Shown here one piece after another: positions 7,822 to 14,941 of a DNA stretch of 27,573 bases. The stretch comes from Actinomycetes bacterium (GTDB taxonomy: Bacteria; Actinomycetota; Acidimicrobiia; Spongiisociales; UBA4744), in contig JAHEDM010000001.1 of NCBI GenBank assembly GCA_024641205.1, positions 1 to 27,573 on the forward strand. Direction: 5' to 3'. How positions within the stretch are numbered: the first letter of the stretch is position 1; each line of letters opens with the position of its first letter. Both the position numbers and the translations under genes were made by a program. The notes beneath the pieces were generated by a model. That model was not told the origin of the DNA, did no database searches, and saw nothing but the letters and a program-made list of their open reading frames with translations.

Positions 7822-9360
7822 CTATTCGACGACCACCGAGATGGTGTGATAGCTGGTGGCACCGTCGGGACGGGGTGCCCGCTGCTCGCTGGTCTGGGTG
7901 TCACCGTTACCGTCCGTGGCCCGGACCTGCAAGCGGTGGGTGCCGGGTTGGGCGTCCCAGCCGATCGACCACTGACGCCAGCTGTCGTTACTGAGCGGCT
8001 CCGAAAGTCCGGCTTCCTGCCACCCGGTGTCGTCAACCTGGACTTCAACCCGGCTGATCCCTCGCCCAGGCGCCCAGGCCACGCCGGCGATGTGGCGGCT
8101 TTCTGCGGCGACGCGGGCGTTGGGTCGGGGCGTGTCGATCCGCGATTGGGTCTTGATGGGTCCTTTTTTGGCCCAGCCCTTCGGAATCCAGTACGCGTCG
8201 AAGGCATCCCAGGTGGTCAGCTCGATCTCGGCGAGCCATTTGGTAGCCGACACATACCCGTACAGGCCTGCAACCACCAGTCGGGCCGGGAACCCGTGAT
8301 CAAGAGGGAGCGGTTCACCGTTCATCCCGACCGCCACCAGTGCCTCGCGCCCATCCCCGGCCACCTCGGTTGGGAATCCAACGGTGAAGCCGTCAACAGA
8401 TCGGCCGACAATCTGGTCTGCGCCCGGTTGAACCTCAGCTCGATCGAGAATGTCTGAAAGTGGGACACCCAGCCATTTCGCGTTTCCGACCAGGCCGCCG
8501 CCCACCTGGTTGGAAACGCACGACAGGGTGACGTATCGCTCAACCATCGGGAGATCCAGGAGATCGGCGTAGGTCAGCTCATAGGGTCGACCGACCATGC
8601 CGGTGATCTTCATGGACCAGGAATCGAGATCAACTCGCGGCACCGATAGTGCCGTGTCGATCTTGTAGAACGAATCATTCGGAGTCACGATCGGAGAAAC
8701 TCCGGCCACATTCAGGGAGGAGCCGGGGGCCGGAGCCGGGAGGGGGGCCTCAGCGCTCGGCAGCACAACGTCGGCCCGATTCGTCACCATCCGCACCCGT
8801 TCGACCAGAAGCCGGCCGGCCACCGCCGCTACGCCTGCCACCAGAGTGAAAGCTCCAACGCCCCGCAGGAACGCCCGACGGGTTACATCGGGCTCAGCTG
8901 CTTCGCCTTCACCGGTGCCTGCGCGGCCAAGCATGAAGAAGAATGCAGCCAATCCGGCGCCGGCCGCGACGGCCGCAACCAGTATCGACGCGCCAACGTT
9001 GGCCTGCGGGTCCCCGCCTGCGGCAAACGCTCCCAGCGCGCCGAAGGCCAGGAATCCAATCGAAGGGACCAACCGAGAGCGGATACCGCCCAGGCCCAGC
9101 AACCCGCCGAAGACAATCGAGAGGACCACGATGCCGATGATCAAAGCGGGCTTGTCATTGGTACCGAAGGTCTCGATTGCGAAGTCCTTCACGGCGGGAG
9201 GCGCTAGATCGATGACTCCCGTACCGATTGAGACGATCAACGACGGAACGGTAGCTATCAATCCGGCCAGCAACTCGGAGACGCCGAGCGCGAAAAGGGC
9301 CGCCACTCCTCCGGCGAGGGCTGCCCTCCAGCGGGGCGTTTGAACGGGCGTTGCTTCCAT
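7822..9360 (-). CDS. Membrane-anchored molybdopterin oxidoreductase (sulfite oxidase fold)
   Basis: A 512-aa protein. The N-terminal 185 residues hold five hydrophobic helices (about 13-43, 71-95, 98-114, 123-145, 166-185). A twin-arginine motif TRRAFLRG (about 160-167) directly precedes the fifth. The catalytic domain (about 215-410) is of the oxidoreductase molybdopterin-binding type, with TLSCVSNQ supplying the expected Mo-ligand Cys281 and the pterin-binding segments HGFPARLVV and LYGYVSATKWL. Residues about 420-510 form the C-terminal beta-sandwich (SRVEVQVDDTGW) of sulfite oxidases. The topology implies Sec insertion of helices 1-4 and Tat export of the folded cofactor domain, as shown for Streptomyces Rieske and molybdenum proteins. 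I chose ATG 9360 because TACGCT (9373-9368) lies 7 nt before it; GTG 9366 is the alternative. The substrate is unknown. Confidence 0.9.
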   Translation of the reverse strand: MEATPVQTPRWRAALAGGVAALFALGVSELLAGLIATVPSLIVSIGTGVIDLAPPAVKDFAIETFGTNDKPALIIGIVVLSIVFGGLLGLGGIRSRLVPSIGFLAFGALGAFAAGGDPQANVGASILVAAVAAGAGLAAFFFMLGRAGTGEGEAAEPDVTRRAFLRGVGAFTLVAGVAAVAGRLLVERVRMVTNRADVVLPSAEAPLPAPAPGSSLNVAGVSPIVTPNDSFYKIDTALSVPRVDLDSWSMKITGMVGRPYELTYADLLDLPMVERYVTLSCVSNQVGGGLVGNAKWLGVPLSDILDRAEVQPGADQIVGRSVDGFTVGFPTEVAGDGREALVAVGMNGEPLPLDHGFPARLVVAGLYGYVSATKWLAEIELTTWDAFDAYWIPKGWAKKGPIKTQSRIDTPRPNARVAAESRHIAGVAWAPGRGISRVEVQVDDTGWQEAGLSEPLSNDSWRQWSIGWDAQPGTHRLQVRATDGNGDTQTSEQRAPRPDGATSYHTISVVVE

Positions 9361-9367
9361 CGACACA

Positions 9368-9373
9368 AGCGTA
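9368..9373 (-). promoter_or_regulatory. -10 box of the molybdoenzyme gene (leaderless)
   Basis: TACGCT on the minus strand, 7 nt before ATG 9360. This spacing puts the transcription start at the start codon and favours ATG 9360 over GTG 9366. No -35 consensus is visible. Confidence 0.4.
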
Positions 9374-9429
9374 CGAGCTGTCGCTGAAATGTCACGACCC
9401 GGACAAGGTTGTTTCCAGGTTGTTAAGGA

Positions 9430-10045
9430 TTAGCCGTCGGCTGCCAGCCGGCCCTGGTGAGTGGCCAGGTAGACCTCGGTCTCTTGGCCTCGCGCTGCCT
9501 CAACAAAGAGAAAATAGGTGTCTTCGGCATGGAGAAGGCCCGCGAACCAGAAAGCCGCGGTGTCGATGGTGCCCGGTCTTATTACCTCGCCGAACGATCG
9601 GCGCCATTCCAGGCCGTCGGCGGAGACGGCCAGCCCGTACTTCTGGCTGATCAGCACGGGATCGGTGACCGTGTTTGCTGTGGTGTACAACATCACATAC
9701 CCGTCTTCGGTGAGGACCACCCGCGGCTGCATCACATTGCGCTGGTCCCACACGTTTCCTTCCCGAGGGTCGCCCGGACGCAGGATTGGGTCCGACCGAG
9801 CGAAACGGGCATCGGTGGACACGGGATCGTCGTACTTGGTCCAGGAGATCCCGTCCTGAGAAACCACCCGACCAATCATGGCCGTATCGCGGGTCCGTAT
9901 AGAACATCTCGAAACCGGATTCCGTCTTGATCACAGATGGGGCCAGGACGGCAAAATCGTCCCAGGATCCTTCCGGGCCGGGAAAGAGCACAGGTAGTGG
10001 ATCGGCCGTCCAAGGGCCGATCGGAGAGGCCATCCCTGCAATCAT
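9430..10045 (-). pseudogene. Frameshifted remnant of a GH43/five-blade glycosidase-like gene
   Basis: Two frames on the minus strand join into one homologous protein. The upstream frame (from about 10045) reads SPIGPWTADPLPVLFPGPEG, then VLAPSVI and GFEMFYTD. The downstream frame (to 9430) reads RDTAMIGRVVSQDGISWTKY and continues with YVMLYTT, a YGLAVSADGLEW blade and a C-terminal blade. Removing one C from the CCC run near 9897 gives the smooth reading FYTD-RDTAMIGRV, so a single-base insertion separates them. Family members have about five such blades (300 aa or more); only about three (205 aa) remain, and the expected N-terminus collides with the divergent PLP-enzyme gene at 10107. I call it a decayed gene. 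A sequencing or assembly error at the CCC run could explain the shift but not the missing blades. Confidence 0.6.
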
Positions 10046-10106
10046 CCCAGCCCGGCACCATGACGCCTCGCCTACTACAGTCGCCACCGGAACGAGGAGT
10101 TGCCAC

Positions 10107-11441
10107 ATGGGTGCAATCAACGAACCGCGGATCCCAGAACAAGGCTTGAGCCCCGAGCAAATCCTCGGACACATGCGGGACTTGCGGACCGGCGACGCCG
10201 ACTGGCGCTCGGGCCAGACCTGGAGCCTCGTCTATCACGCAGGCGACGAACACTCCGCCTTCCTGAAAGAAGCTCACGGAACCTTCTTCTCCGAAAACGC
10301 CCTCAACCCGATCGCCTTCCCCAGTTTGCGCCGCTTCGAGGCGGAGGTAGTGCGCATGACGGCCACCATGCTCCATGGTGACGACAACGCGGTCGGCACC
10401 ATGACCTCCGGTGGGTCGGAAAGCATCCTCATGGCGGTCAAGACCTACCGCGACCGGGCCCGGGACCTTCACCCCGAGATCAAGCGCCCCGAGATGGTGC
10501 TCCCGGTCACGGCCCATGCCGCTTTCCTCAAGGCCGGGCACTATTTCGGAGTCGATCCGGTGCTCGTCCGATTGAGCGACGATCTGCGGGTCGATGTGAG
10601 CGCAGTCCAAACCGCCATCAGTCCCAACACCATCCTGATGGTCGGCTCTGCGCCAAATTATCCGCACGGCATCATTGATCCGATCGAAGAACTCGGCGCT
10701 ATTGCCCTCGACCGCGACCTGGGTTTCCACGTCGATGCCTGCCTGGGCGGTTTCCTGCTCCCCTGGGCCGAGCAACTTGGATATCCGATTCCACCTTTCG
10801 ACTTCCGGGTGCCGGGCGTCACCAGCATGTCGGCCGATGTGCACAAGTATGGCTTCGCCGCCAAGGGCGCCTCCACGATCCTGTACCGCGGCGCCTCGCT
10901 GCGTCGATACCAGTTTCACGTCTCGACCGGCTGGCCGGGCGGGATCTATGCCTCGCCAAGCATGTCCGGCACGCGCCCAGGCGGCCCGATTGCGGCCGCC
11001 TGGGCGGCCCTCAAGCGAATCGGACAGGACGGGTATCTCGAGAAGGCCAAAGGCATCATGGAAACGACCGGCCGGTTGATTGAGGGGATCAACCGCATCC
11101 CCGGCCTTCGCGTTCTGGGAGAGCCTCCGGCCAGCGTGTTTGCCTTCACCGCGGATGAGATCGATATCTACGCCGTGGGCGATGCATTGGACCAACGCGG
11201 GTGGCACATGGACCGCCAGATCAAACCAGCCTCCCTGCACCTGATGATCACCCCGGTGCACGCCGGTCTCGAGGGGCGTTTCCTCGAAGACTTGGCCAAC
11301 GCCGTTGATGAGGTGCGTGCTCATCCTGAAGCATCGCAGGGGGGCCAGGCAGCCCTGTACGGAATGATGACCACCCTCCCCGACCAGGGAATGGTCGACG
11401 AAATAGTCCTACAAATGCTGGACAGCCTGTATCAGATGTGA
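10107..11441 (+). CDS. PLP-dependent lyase/decarboxylase, sphingosine-1-phosphate lyase-like
   Basis: A 444-aa group II PLP decarboxylase-family protein. PLP contacts are visible: TMTSGGSESILMAVKT, the HVDACLGGF segment with the cofactor-binding Asp, and the Schiff-base Lys247 in SADVHKYGFAAKG. The following MSGTRPGGPIAAAW is characteristic of sphingosine-1-phosphate lyases, which split phosphorylated long-chain bases into an aldehyde and phosphoethanolamine; bacterial relatives may act on other amino substrates. Length matches the soluble core of that family; there is no N-terminal membrane anchor. ATG 10107 is fixed by GAGGAG at 10094-10099, 7 nt upstream, although the frame is open back to 9927. 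It is monocistronic, divergent from the decayed glycosidase-like gene and convergent with the DUF819 gene. Confidence 0.88.
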   Translation: MGAINEPRIPEQGLSPEQILGHMRDLRTGDADWRSGQTWSLVYHAGDEHSAFLKEAHGTFFSENALNPIAFPSLRRFEAEVVRMTATMLHGDDNAVGTMTSGGSESILMAVKTYRDRARDLHPEIKRPEMVLPVTAHAAFLKAGHYFGVDPVLVRLSDDLRVDVSAVQTAISPNTILMVGSAPNYPHGIIDPIEELGAIALDRDLGFHVDACLGGFLLPWAEQLGYPIPPFDFRVPGVTSMSADVHKYGFAAKGASTILYRGASLRRYQFHVSTGWPGGIYASPSMSGTRPGGPIAAAWAALKRIGQDGYLEKAKGIMETTGRLIEGINRIPGLRVLGEPPASVFAFTADEIDIYAVGDALDQRGWHMDRQIKPASLHLMITPVHAGLEGRFLEDLANAVDEVRAHPEASQGGQAALYGMMTTLPDQGMVDEIVLQMLDSLYQM

Positions 11442-11654
11442 ACCCAGCCCTGACCTAGGCCGAACAGGTCCATACTGCCCCCACCCGTGGCGGAGCGACG
11501 GCGGAGGCATGGCCCCTGTACACCCCACCGTCGTGCGGCCCGCACCCGTCGGGACAAGGAGCGGGCGATCGGCACAGCCAACGAACCGGACAACCCTTAC
11601 AACGGCACAGTCGAATCGCCGCTAACCCAGCGCGCCCCCACACCGACCACAGCA
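11442..11654. other. Intergenic region between convergent genes, no gene seen
   Basis: About 213 bp between the PLP enzyme and the DUF819 gene. A 66-codon Cys-rich frame on the minus strand lacks a ribosome binding site and looks like chance. No strong terminator hairpin is visible; the only short one is GTGCG-GCC-CGCAC near 11535. Confidence 0.5.
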
Positions 11655-12791
11655 TTACGGCTGTAGCAGGTAGGCGATCGCCAATCCCGCGTAATTGCCG
11701 ACCGCGTAACCGACCACACCGGTGGTCAACCCCGAGACAACGATCTCCCGGTTCTTCAAAACGGCCGCGATCGGACCGACGAAGGCGGGCCCGAACACTG
11801 CCGCCGTGGACGTGATCAGCACCGTGTCGGTGTCGATCCGAAAGATCGCTGCGAGCGCGTAGTGCAGCAAGATCGACCCGCCCAGCACGATGGCTACGAA
11901 AACAAATACCGTCGAGAACGCATCGGCCATCTCGCGGATATTGGCCAGAGTCCCGATCGCTACCGCGAAGATCAGCAAGAGGTATTGACCGGTCTCATAG
12001 GTGCCGGCCAAGTTGCGGATCCTGGGAACAAACGACAAGGCAATGCCAAGTGTCGTGACGCTGAGGATCACGGGCGCAATAGGGAGCGAACCATCGAAGA
12101 TCGAGACCACCCCAACGGTCACCCCTGCCATCAGCACGGCAAGCCCGATTGCCCCTGCAACCTCTCGTGGCCTGGTCTTCAGTGCCGGCATCGGGTCCGC
12201 TTCCATTCCCGAGGCGTGAAACTCCCCCTCTGCCATGCCCGTCCTTTGGAAGGCCGGAAGGAACTTGAGCAACACCCGCTGGGCGACGGTCATGAGAAAA
12301 AGCAGGTATACCGCAGACAAGAGGACATCGGCACCGTTGACCAGAATGAACTTCTCGTCGGTGACCTCGAGGGCCAGACCGATAGCGCTCATGTTGGGCG
12401 TCCCACCGGTGTACACCCCGACGGTCATCCCGGCCATCTTCCAGGTCTCAGGGTCCTGACTACTCAAGATCACGGTGGCCGCAGCTGCGACGACCATCAC
12501 GGCCAGGGTCGCCAGACCGAAAGACAGAACCGCCTTGGGAGCCATGCGCAGCCATTTGGGGAAGTCGGTCGAGAACAGCAGCAACGGAATGGCCAGCAAC
12601 ACGGTGACCTCCGTGACGGTGTTGGCGAGCTCAATATCCGGAGTCCATCCGGGAAGGTTGCCGAGAATGATGCCGAGCAGATAGCAGAGCACCACCGGGC
12701 TCATCCATTCCAGGGCCTTGTAGCGGTTGGCGCCGTAGACCGCCAGGGCAGGAAAGCCTACGAACACCACTGCCAGGGCGATTGTCCCCAA
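11655..12791 (-). CDS. DUF819 family multi-pass membrane protein
   Basis: A 378-aa hydrophobic protein with about ten membrane helices, matching the DUF819 (YjcL-like) family in length and in landmarks: the first helix pair with VVLCYLLGIILGN, LLLFSTDFPKWLR, the conserved VYTGGTPNMSAIG loop, NGADVLLSAVYL and the C-terminal TSTAAVFGPAFVGPIAA. Related families are transporters, but no substrate is established for this one. The start is TTG 12791; GGAGGG lies about 6 nt upstream on the minus strand and no better start is near. It is divergent from the cupin gene and convergent with the PLP enzyme. Confidence 0.85.
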   Translation of the reverse strand: MGTIALAVVFVGFPALAVYGANRYKALEWMSPVVLCYLLGIILGNLPGWTPDIELANTVTEVTVLLAIPLLLFSTDFPKWLRMAPKAVLSFGLATLAVMVVAAAATVILSSQDPETWKMAGMTVGVYTGGTPNMSAIGLALEVTDEKFILVNGADVLLSAVYLLFLMTVAQRVLLKFLPAFQRTGMAEGEFHASGMEADPMPALKTRPREVAGAIGLAVLMAGVTVGVVSIFDGSLPIAPVILSVTTLGIALSFVPRIRNLAGTYETGQYLLLIFAVAIGTLANIREMADAFSTVFVFVAIVLGGSILLHYALAAIFRIDTDTVLITSTAAVFGPAFVGPIAAVLKNREIVVSGLTTGVVGYAVGNYAGLAIAYLLQP

Positions 12792-12925
12792 GCCGCTCCC
12801 TCCGTCGCCACGACGCTAGTAGGTGGAAGCGAAATGTGACGAAGAGACGTGCCCGAGTGCTGCCTAGCCTCATAGACTCCGCTCGCGTAGCCGCGATCCT
12901 CGCGAGCCGCCGGAGAGGAGTTGCC

Positions 12926-13420
12926 TTGGCAACGTCGACAGGTGCATTCGTGGTCGGAAGAGACGGCGGCGAGACGCTCCGAGGCCCGGCGGGAGGTCCG
13001 GCCACCATCAAGGCCAGGACCACAACCACGGGAGGCACCTTTGCCTTCCTGGAGGTAACGGTAGGTCCACAGGACGGACCCCCTCAGCACGTGCACGCTC
13101 GGGAAGACGAGATGTGGTACATCCTCGAAGGGCATTTCCGATTCCTCGCGGACGGGCAATTGTTGGAGGCTCCCCAGGGATCGTTCGTGTTTGTCCCACG
13201 AGGTACCGCCCACTGCTTTCAGAACCTGGGCAGTGAAGATGCAACCATCCTGGTGATGTTCACACCGGCAGGCATGGAGCGCTTCTTCGAGCAACACGCC
13301 CAGCTCCCCGCCGGACCAGTCGATCCAAACCGGTATCGCGAGATCGCGGCGAACAACTGGATGGACGTCGTCGGTCCGCCCCTCGCCCAGTCCCATCCGG
13401 ACGTCGCTCCACGGGGATAA
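12926..13420 (+). CDS. Cupin-domain protein
   Basis: A 164-aa single-domain cupin. Motif 1 is HVHAREDEMWYILEG, giving the metal ligands His55, His57 and Glu62; motif 2 is GSFVFVPRGTAHCFQN with the fourth ligand His96. It should bind a divalent metal, but the reaction, if any, is unknown; relatives include small dioxygenases, isomerases and sugar- or regulator-binding proteins. The frame is open from 12782, but GAGAGGAG (12913-12920) sits 5 nt before TTG 12926 and homology to cupins begins after it, so I take TTG as the start. It is followed 66 bp later by tag, perhaps from a separate promoter. Confidence 0.8.
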   Translation: MATSTGAFVVGRDGGETLRGPAGGPATIKARTTTTGGTFAFLEVTVGPQDGPPQHVHAREDEMWYILEGHFRFLADGQLLEAPQGSFVFVPRGTAHCFQNLGSEDATILVMFTPAGMERFFEQHAQLPAGPVDPNRYREIAANNWMDVVGPPLAQSHPDVAPRG

Positions 13421-13473
13421 CCGGGGGAAGGCTACCCGACGGTTCGTCGGTTCCAGGGCGGAGCGAACCGCCG

Positions 13474-13479
13474 TAGCAT
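13474..13479 (+). promoter_or_regulatory. -10 box of tag (leaderless)
   Basis: TAGCAT lies 7 nt before ATG 13487, and no Shine-Dalgarno sequence is present. The spacing suits transcription starting at the start codon. Confidence 0.4.
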
Positions 13480-13486
13480 CCGGGCC

Positions 13487-14095
13487 ATGGCCGACCAGTT
13501 GGCGCTCACCAGTGGCGATGGAATCGCCAGATGCTGGTGGGCAGGAACCGATCCCCTCTATGTCGATTATCACGACACGGAATGGGGATTTCCCGTCACC
13601 GACGACGTCCGCCTCTTCGAAAAGCTGAGCCTGGAGGGCTTTCAGGCCGGTCTTTCCTGGCTGACCATCCTCCGTAAACGCGATAACTTCCGATCTGCCT
13701 TCGCCGGGTTCGACTTCCGCCGGGTAGCCGGATTCACAGAAACCGACATCGCCAGACTGCTCAACGACGCAGGAATCGTTCGCCACCGGGGCAAGATCGA
13801 GGCGACGATCGACAATGCCGGCCGGGCCCTCGATCTGATCGCAGAGTTCGGATCCGTGTCCGCCTATGTATGGAAATACGCACCCGATCGGCTCGAGCCT
13901 CCAACCCAGCTCCCATCGATCACAGGGGAATCGACGGCCATGAGCAAGGACCTCAAACGGCGTGGCTGGCGATTCGTCGGTCCGACCACGATGTACGCGT
14001 TCATGCAGGCGATGGGTCTCGTCAACGACCACCTGCCGGGATGCGCCATCCGCCTGCGTGCGGAACATGCCCGAGAGAGGATGCACCCGGCATGA
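13487..14095 (+). CDS. tag: DNA-3-methyladenine glycosylase I
   Basis: A 202-aa Tag family protein that removes 3-methyladenine from alkylated DNA as the first step of base excision repair. The zinc-site ligands of the family are all present: Cys16 (RCWW), His29 (YHDTEWG), His182 and Cys186 (NDHLPGC). Conserved LSLEGFQAGLSW and the FVGPTTMYAFMQA helix are clear. Length is standard. It lacks a Shine-Dalgarno but has TAGCAT 7 nt upstream, suggesting a leaderless transcript. Its stop overlaps the start of the YwiC-like gene (ATGA), so both are co-translated. A second, AlkA-type glycosylase is at 21357. Confidence 0.95.
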   Translation: MADQLALTSGDGIARCWWAGTDPLYVDYHDTEWGFPVTDDVRLFEKLSLEGFQAGLSWLTILRKRDNFRSAFAGFDFRRVAGFTETDIARLLNDAGIVRHRGKIEATIDNAGRALDLIAEFGSVSAYVWKYAPDRLEPPTQLPSITGESTAMSKDLKRRGWRFVGPTTMYAFMQAMGLVNDHLPGCAIRLRAEHARERMHPA

Positions 14096-14883
14096 CCGAG
14101 ACCGCCGGCGTGCGCGTCAGGTCGATAGCGTTCCCCACCGAACACGGCGGCTGGGGTTTCACGCTGGAACCCATACTGTTGGGGCTCCTAGTTGCCCCAA
14201 CGTGGGCAGGGTTGGGATTGGCTGTTGCCACAACGGCGGTCTTCCTGGCGCGGCGACCGGTCAAATTGGTTTTGACAGACCTGGTTCGTAGGCGGCGCCT
14301 CCCCCGCACCCGCATCGCGGTGTGGTTCGCGCTTGGTTATGGGACGTTGGCGCTGGCCGGCGTAGCCGTGGCGGTTGTCACTGCGGCCGGACCATTCTGG
14401 TGGCCGCTCGTGGTTGCGATCCCGTTTGCAGCGGTATCGCTGCATGCCGATGCCAAAAGCCGCAACCGCGGACTGCTCCCCGAACTGACCGGAGGGATCG
14501 CCATGGGTTCGGCGGCGGCAGCGATAGCCCTGGCGGCTGATTGGGATTGGGCGGCAGCCTTTGGCCTTTGGTTGGTCCTGGCCGCCCGCTCGTTCGCCGC
14601 CATTATCTTCGCTCGAGCCCAGGTGCGAAGAGCCAAAGACCAGCCATACGATCGGTCGGGGGCCTATGCGGCTCAAGTGGCTGCGATGCTGGTGGTTGGC
14701 CTGGCGGCAGCACTTGCCATCGTGCCGCTGCTATCCGCCTTGGCAATCTTCCTGCTCGGCCTCGGTGCTTTCTACAGCCTGGCCAGACCCCCGGTGCCTG
14801 CCAAGACCGTCGGCTGGACGCAGATGTTATTCGGTTTGATGGTGGTGGCGCTCACGGCGATCGGCGTGTCCACCGGGTGGTAA
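14092..14883 (+). CDS. YwiC-like membrane protein
   Basis: A 263-aa protein with roughly seven hydrophobic helices and the conserved N-terminal motif IAFPTEHGGWGF, followed by ARRPVKLVLTDL, which identifies the YwiC-like family. The function of the family is unknown. A charged central loop (RNRGLLPELTGG and RAQVRRAKDQPY) is typical of membrane proteins acting on lipid-like substrates, but that resemblance is only suggestive. ATG 14092 overlaps the tag stop by 4 bp, with GAGAGAGG about 11 nt upstream. It ends just before a strong hairpin facing ppdK. Confidence 0.85.
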   Translation: MTETAGVRVRSIAFPTEHGGWGFTLEPILLGLLVAPTWAGLGLAVATTAVFLARRPVKLVLTDLVRRRRLPRTRIAVWFALGYGTLALAGVAVAVVTAAGPFWWPLVVAIPFAAVSLHADAKSRNRGLLPELTGGIAMGSAAAAIALAADWDWAAAFGLWLVLAARSFAAIIFARAQVRRAKDQPYDRSGAYAAQVAAMLVVGLAAALAIVPLLSALAIFLLGLGAFYSLARPPVPAKTVGWTQMLFGLMVVALTAIGVSTGW

Positions 14884-14891
14884 ATCCCGAA

Positions 14892-14934
14892 CTGGCGTGA
14901 GAACCCTGCACATCGCGCAGGTTTCTCACGCCAG
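14892..14934. terminator. Bidirectional terminator hairpin between YwiC-like gene and ppdK
   Basis: An 18-bp stem with one mismatch (14892-14909 against 14917-14934) and a 7-nt loop fills the short gap between the convergent genes. The arms start CTGGCGTGAGAA and end TTCTCACGCCAG. There is no long T-tract on either side, but position and stability argue for a shared terminator. Confidence 0.75.
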
Positions 14935-14941
14935 AACGGAG

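Noticed and set aside
9876..11324. A 482-codon open frame on the minus strand opposite the PLP enzyme
   Set aside because: It is antisense to a gene with clear catalytic motifs, has no recognisable domain, and arises from high-GC codon use. Only its 3' end coincides with the decayed glycosidase-like gene.
11455..11655. A Cys-rich 66-codon frame on the minus strand in the convergent gap
   Set aside because: No ribosome binding site or -10 box, irregular cysteine spacing and no homology that I can see.
11862..12839. A 325-codon open frame opposite the DUF819 gene
   Set aside because: The translation is extremely rich in Gln, His, Arg and Gly, as expected from the reverse of a membrane protein gene.
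12758..14086. A 442-codon open frame on the minus strand opposite the cupin and tag genes
   Set aside because: It spans two well-supported genes and their gap on the other strand and shows no protein family features.
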